From positions 99,595 to 149,861 of the forward strand of contig JAKALS010000002.1 of the NCBI GenBank assembly GCA_021813145.1: a DNA stretch of 50,267 bases. Direction: 5' to 3'. Of this stretch, positions 46,660 through 50,267 are shown in pieces. Position 1 is the first letter of the stretch. Every line of letters starts with the position of its first letter. The notes beneath the pieces were generated by a model. The model was not told the origin of the DNA and did no database searches. It saw only the letters and a list, made by a program, of their open reading frames with translations. The translations under genes were made by a program, and so were the position numbers. This DNA is from a bacterium (GTDB lineage: Bacteria > Patescibacteriota > Microgenomatia > Levybacterales > UBA12049).

Positions 46660-49600
46660 AAATGTCGTCGTTTTTGTCAAAGGCAAAAACAAAGGTTTTT
46701 CCTTTAGGACCCGTCTTTAACGTATTATACGCATCCTGCATGGAGTTGAGATAATAAACCCTTTGGGTGTCATCTCTGTAAATAAACCATATTCCGTCGG
46801 GAAGCCCTACCGGAAATATCCAGGCGTTGGCTTTTCTTATCGGCCTGTTGACAAAGTAAAAGCCTGCATTGGGATGGTTTCCGTCGTAATAAAGCCTAAG
46901 GTAGGCAAGGGTTCTGTTTGTTATTCTTCCCGCTTCATGCCACTCCGCATTTTCGGCGTTTATCTGGAGATAGTACCAACCCCCTATTAAGGCGGTTAAC
47001 CCCACGAGAAGATAAATCTTAAAGTTCTCTTTCCTAACAAGAAGAATAACTTTGCTGAGTATAAGAGTTACAAGAAGAGCAAACCCCAAAGATGCAAGAT
47101 AGCCGTACCTTTCCGCAATATTCCCGAGTCCCAAAAACGGTACAAGGCTTACAAAGATGAACAATAAGCTAAACACGGCAAGTCTTACGCTTTCGTTTTT
47201 CCTCCAGGAGTCCACCCTCTTTTTATTAACAAAAAGAACGGCGGCAAGAACTATAAGCGCAAAAAATATAAATACAGACACGTACAAAATGTCTCCCTTT
47301 AAGAGTTCCCTTGCTCTTGTATAGTAAGGAAGGAAAGGCTCGCCGGCTATAAAAAGCCCCATGTATCCCAGATAGTTGCCGATAAAGTTAGGGATAAGAT
47401 GAGGAATGCTGTATGAATAGTCTCCTCCGGGAGAAACCGTATTCGTAAACTGTCTGACAAACGGATACAAAGCGGTAATAAGCGCAAAAGGAATATAGCC
47501 TAACAGCACTTTTCTATTTGTAAGTTTTACTTTACTTATAAAGAAGTCGAAAAGTATTAACAAAGGAAGAATAACAACCGCTCCCTCGTAAGACAAAAGC
47601 GCAAGTACGGCAAAAACAAAGGCAAGCGGATACCAAAGATAAGGTTTTGCGCTTCTTAAATTCTGCCAGAATATAAGAGCGTAAACTATAAAAAGAGTGG
47701 AAAGGTTCGTAGAAATAGTCGAAATCCAGAAAACATCTTCACCCTGCGAGGGAAGGAACATGAATACAAAAGCTCCGATAAACGAAAGCAGTTTGTTCTT
47801 AAAGAGCCTCTGGACGATTATATAAACTCCTATGCCTATCATAAAGTGGATTAAAAGCATGAATAAGTGGTAACCGTTCGGCCCGAAAGAAAAAACGGTA
47901 TAGAGGAAATACATGACAATTTTATCCAAAGGTCTGTAGAAAAAGCCCTGCGAATCTACAAAAATTTTCGGCAAGTCGGGAAGGTTTGTTGTCGCAGCCC
48001 ATTTAAGCCACGTAAAATCGTCAGCTACAAAAAAGTTAGCTACGGAATTTAGGAAAAATATCAAAAACAGGAAGAAAAGATAAAATCCCATAAAGAAATG
48101 CGAAGTCAAAACCCTTTTTATGTATTTTTTATACTGGTAGTCTTTTCTGTAAAGAAAGGCAATTCCTGTGGCAATACCCAAAAGTATCCAAAGAGTTTCG
48201 GCAACTTTTGATGCCTCAAATACGTCTATAAGGGTAGCGTTCATAAATAGTCCTATTACTCCGCCGGTTAGTCCCAAAAGATAGAATTTGGGGATTCTGT
48301 CGGGGATTTCCTTTATAACCTGTATAAGTATCAGTCCCAAAATAAGGAATATGGAAAGAAAAGTGGCCATTCCCAAAAGCCCCGTTTCCCCCAATATCCT
48401 AAGATAATTATTGTCTGCAGCAAGAGTAATAGTTGCAAAACCGCTTCCAAGTATCGGGTTTCGAAGCATTGCGTTCCAGGCGTTGGGCCATTCCGCCTGA
48501 AACCTGGTAGTAAAGGAAATGTCGTAAACGAGGACTTTTTTGACAAGGAAACTTCCCGAAACCGTTGAAATTTCCACGCCTCCGTTTTCAAGTTTTAGCC
48601 TTCTTGCCTCTTCCAAAGATAGGGGAGACTGTACTATTGCTTTGTTTGTTTTTTGCGGAGCATTAACCTGCGGAAGTCCCAAAAACCCGCTTCCTGCAGG
48701 AAGATTTTGTGTAGGCACATTCTCTATTACGTTATTCGATACCTTATTCTTTAAATTCGAGGGAAGCTCACCTATTACCTGCCCCTGGTTATTCGTTACA
48801 ACCGATGTAAGGCGGAATGTTTCCATAAATCTTTTTGCGGTCGAACCGCTGAATATAAGAAGAAGTACAACGCTTAAAATGTAAAACGGAATAATAAATT
48901 TTTTCTTGTTTATAAAAATAAGGGTTGCGGTTAAGCCCATAAGGTAAGCAACAAAAGAAACCCTCGAGGAAGTAAATATCAAAACCATTATCGAAATTAA
49001 GTTCAGAAGGAAAAGAAGTATCCGGTAAATCCTTTTCTTAACGGCAAACATAATCGCCGTAAAAACGGGAATGACGACAACAAGATAAGCTGCCAAATCG
49101 TAGTGCCCGGCAAAAGTCGAAGTTATTCTTGCCCCCTGCGGAAGGCAAAGAGGAATTCCTTTAGCAAACTGTTCGTTCCCCGTCTGAAAAGACGGAAAGC
49201 AGTAAGAATATTTTTCGAAGAAAGCGGGAAAAGCAGACCAGAAATCAAGATAAAATCTCTGGCCGAAGGCATAAATAGAAAAGGCAAATGCCGTTAAGGC
49301 CATTATTATAAAGTAATCCCTTACGTCTTCTTTTTTCTTTATGGTGGAAAACGCCACAAAAAAGAGTATCAGGTACTCTATATGTCTTACGTAATAAAGT
49401 GCTGCGACTTTGGGAAAATAATTTGCTATATGAGGCCCTATAAAAATAATCGAATATATTAAAGACAAAAGCCCCGCAAAAAGATACAGGGCAAAAGGGA
49501 TCCAGACTTTTGGAGGAAGCTTAACTTTGCGAAGCAAAAATTGGATACCCCATATGGCAACAACCGCAAGTATGGCAAAATCCTCAAGTCTTATATAGAC

Positions 49601-49717
49601 CCATGTATGATTTATGTGAACACTCGGAAGCTTCGGATATAGAGCAATGAAAAATATTAAGAAGCTGACACCGATTTTTAAAATGTTATTCCTTAAAAAG
49701 CCCAAGACTCTGCCCAT
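46646..49717 (-). CDS. Fusion of O-antigen ligase/polymerase (Wzy_C) and GT-C glycosyltransferase
   Basis: A 1023-aa protein with two polytopic halves. Residues 1 to about 525 form an O-antigen ligase/polymerase: about 12 segments, STFAGHYDLAAYLVV, TSSRVSFVAYLMG (Arg252), a large outer loop at 293-405, and NPILGSGF...DNNYLRILGETGLLG (about 420-449). The usual HN of the last motif is NN. Residues from about 540 on form a GT-C unit: FFVADDFTWLKWA (Asp566-Asp567 in the first outer loop), FYRPLDKIVMYFLY, SYEGAVVILPLLILFDF, GNIAERYGYLASLGFALL and an outer C-terminal domain. The single frame is open throughout with no suspicious joint. Its role could be linking polymerised glycan to a protein or lipid, with sugar transfer in one unit (inference). 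Confidence 0.8.
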   Translation of the reverse strand: MGRVLGFLRNNILKIGVSFLIFFIALYPKLPSVHINHTWVYIRLEDFAILAVVAIWGIQFLLRKVKLPPKVWIPFALYLFAGLLSLIYSIIFIGPHIANYFPKVAALYYVRHIEYLILFFVAFSTIKKKEDVRDYFIIMALTAFAFSIYAFGQRFYLDFWSAFPAFFEKYSYCFPSFQTGNEQFAKGIPLCLPQGARITSTFAGHYDLAAYLVVVIPVFTAIMFAVKKRIYRILLFLLNLISIMVLIFTSSRVSFVAYLMGLTATLIFINKKKFIIPFYILSVVLLLIFSGSTAKRFMETFRLTSVVTNNQGQVIGELPSNLKNKVSNNVIENVPTQNLPAGSGFLGLPQVNAPQKTNKAIVQSPLSLEEARRLKLENGGVEISTVSGSFLVKKVLVYDISFTTRFQAEWPNAWNAMLRNPILGSGFATITLAADNNYLRILGETGLLGMATFLSIFLILGLILIQVIKEIPDRIPKFYLLGLTGGVIGLFMNATLIDVFEASKVAETLWILLGIATGIAFLYRKDYQYKKYIKRVLTSHFFMGFYLFFLFLIFFLNSVANFFVADDFTWLKWAATTNLPDLPKIFVDSQGFFYRPLDKIVMYFLYTVFSFGPNGYHLFMLLIHFMIGIGVYIIVQRLFKNKLLSFIGAFVFMFLPSQGEDVFWISTISTNLSTLFIVYALIFWQNLRSAKPYLWYPLAFVFAVLALLSYEGAVVILPLLILFDFFISKVKLTNRKVLLGYIPFALITALYPFVRQFTNTVSPGGDYSYSIPHLIPNFIGNYLGYMGLFIAGEPFLPYYTRARELLKGDILYVSVFIFFALIVLAAVLFVNKKRVDSWRKNESVRLAVFSLLFIFVSLVPFLGLGNIAERYGYLASLGFALLVTLILSKVILLVRKENFKIYLLVGLTALIGGWYYLQINAENAEWHEAGRITNRTLAYLRLYYDGNHPNAGFYFVNRPIRKANAWIFPVGLPDGIWFIYRDDTQRVYYLNSMQDAYNTLKTGPKGKTFVFAFDKNDDIYAVK

Positions 49718-50267
49718 AAGTTTGCTCGTAATACTTATTTCCTATTATTTTACCAAGATTTTTAATAAAAAGCGCCTTCAAAAATAAAAGCTCCCTTGCA
49801 ACCTTGTACTGCCAAGGGGGCATATACTTTTTATAAAAATATAAAATACCCTCGTAAATATGAATTATAGCAAAAGTTCTATTGCTTGAGCCTCTTTCTT
49901 TGTGCAAAAGCTCGATATTGGGGTAAAAATAGGTAAAAAATCCCTCTTTTTTTGCCCTAAAACAGAGTTCCATGTCTTCCATATACATAAAAAGCTTCTC
50001 CTCAAAACCGCCGAGTTTTTGAAAAGTTTCTTTTCTTACCATCATGCATGCACCGCTTACCCAGTCAACCCTCGTAATTTTTGAAGGGCTTTGCCTTAGC
50101 ACCCCAAGCCTCTCCCCTCCTATTAACATAAGAAAAAGGTTAAAAAGCGAATAAAACCTTCCTGCAGATTTTTGTATTGAACCGTCCAAATTCCTTAATC
50201 TTCCTCCTAAAATCGCCACCCTGTCGTTGTTCTGCATAAATTCAAGCATCCTTAAAAACCCTTTATC
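49686..50267 (-). CDS. GT2 glycosyltransferase, partial (5' end outside the window)
   Basis: C-terminal part of a GT2 transferase. The frame runs open to the window edge; the upstream codons read DKGFLRM, so the ATG at 50249 is not the true start. VAILGGRLRNLDGSIQKSAGRF, RVDWVSGACMMVRKETFQKLGGFEEKLFMYMEDMELCFRAKKEG (acceptor-side ED motif) and a basic C-terminal tail are typical of rhamnosyl- and related GT2 enzymes. The N-terminal nucleotide-binding half is missing. It overlaps the Wzy-GT-C fusion gene by 32 nt and heads the visible part of that operon. Confidence 0.85.
   Translation of the reverse strand, partial: DKGFLRMLEFMQNNDRVAILGGRLRNLDGSIQKSAGRFYSLFNLFLMLIGGERLGVLRQSPSKITRVDWVSGACMMVRKETFQKLGGFEEKLFMYMEDMELCFRAKKEGFFTYFYPNIELLHKERGSSNRTFAIIHIYEGILYFYKKYMPPWQYKVARELLFLKALFIKNLGKIIGNKYYEQTYGQSLGLFKE

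Noticed and set aside
46660-46692. TTG start giving 11 more residues to the GT-C gene
   Set aside because: It lies inside the 3' end of the fusion gene, encodes a low-complexity Thr stretch, and a good ATG follows at 46659.
1-50267. TGA recoding as in Gracilibacteria or Absconditabacteria
   Set aside because: TGA ends several genes at ATGA overlaps (for example 6664, 12297, 32180), and core proteins show no in-frame TGA.

Overview
The window is a gene-dense, AT-rich bacterial chromosome segment that most resembles a Candidate Phyla Radiation genome, probably of the Microgenomates (OP11) type. This rests on reduced versions of core proteins (FtsQ without POTRA, MurE without its N-terminal domain, short RecO), a DUF4012 protein, many membrane glycosyltransferases, very short intergenic gaps and the standard code (several ATGA stop/start overlaps use TGA as stop). 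The lineage is inferred, not proven. No gene-free stretch exceeds about 260 bases, and I see no rRNA, IS element, prophage or CRISPR array.

Layout. 1-7.1 kb: tRNA-Val(CAC), lepB, then a minus-strand block of ileS, rodA, rplU, rpmA and parB, plus two small genes. 7.2-14.8 kb: an anchored surface protein, a cellulose-synthase-like operon (Pro/Ser-rich membrane protein, GH8 glucanase, BcsA-like GT2, GT-C transferase), an RsuA/RluB pseudouridine synthase, a small secreted protein and an HTH regulator. 14.9-33.8 kb: an extended division and cell-wall (dcw) cluster read on the minus strand: mraZ, rsmH, ftsL-like, ftsI, murF, (DUF192 gene on the other strand), murE, murC, murA, two GlmU-like genes, glmS, mraY, ftsW, murG, ftsQ-like, ftsA, ftsZ. 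murB, murD and ddl are not in it. 34-38.5 kb: anchored protein, glyS, recO, DUF4012 protein. 38.5-50.3 kb: a surface-polysaccharide island (initiating sugar transferase, ManC, several GT2/GT4/GT-C enzymes, RmlC-like protein, and an O-antigen ligase fused to a GT-C domain).

Expression signals are the most striking layer. At about 18 sites a TATAAT-like hexamer ends 6-10 nt before the start codon, which predicts leaderless or near-leaderless mRNAs. Only three genes (mraZ, the small secreted protein and the Pro/Ser-rich protein) have clear Shine-Dalgarno sites. This rule corrects several starts. It also exposes two tiny leaderless ORFs whose stop codons overlap the starts of ileS and glyS. Each carries a cognate codon (Ile or Gly) at the foot of an RNA hairpin, a candidate undescribed leader-peptide control of aminoacyl-tRNA synthetases. 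mraZ is preceded by five tandem 10-bp MraZ boxes.

A second unusual layer is a family of degenerate tandem 7-bp repeats placed inside coding sequences at nine clear sites (ileS, rsmH and five glycosyltransferase genes), adding short Asn/Lys/Ile-rich or Gly/Thr/Glu-rich segments to proteins.
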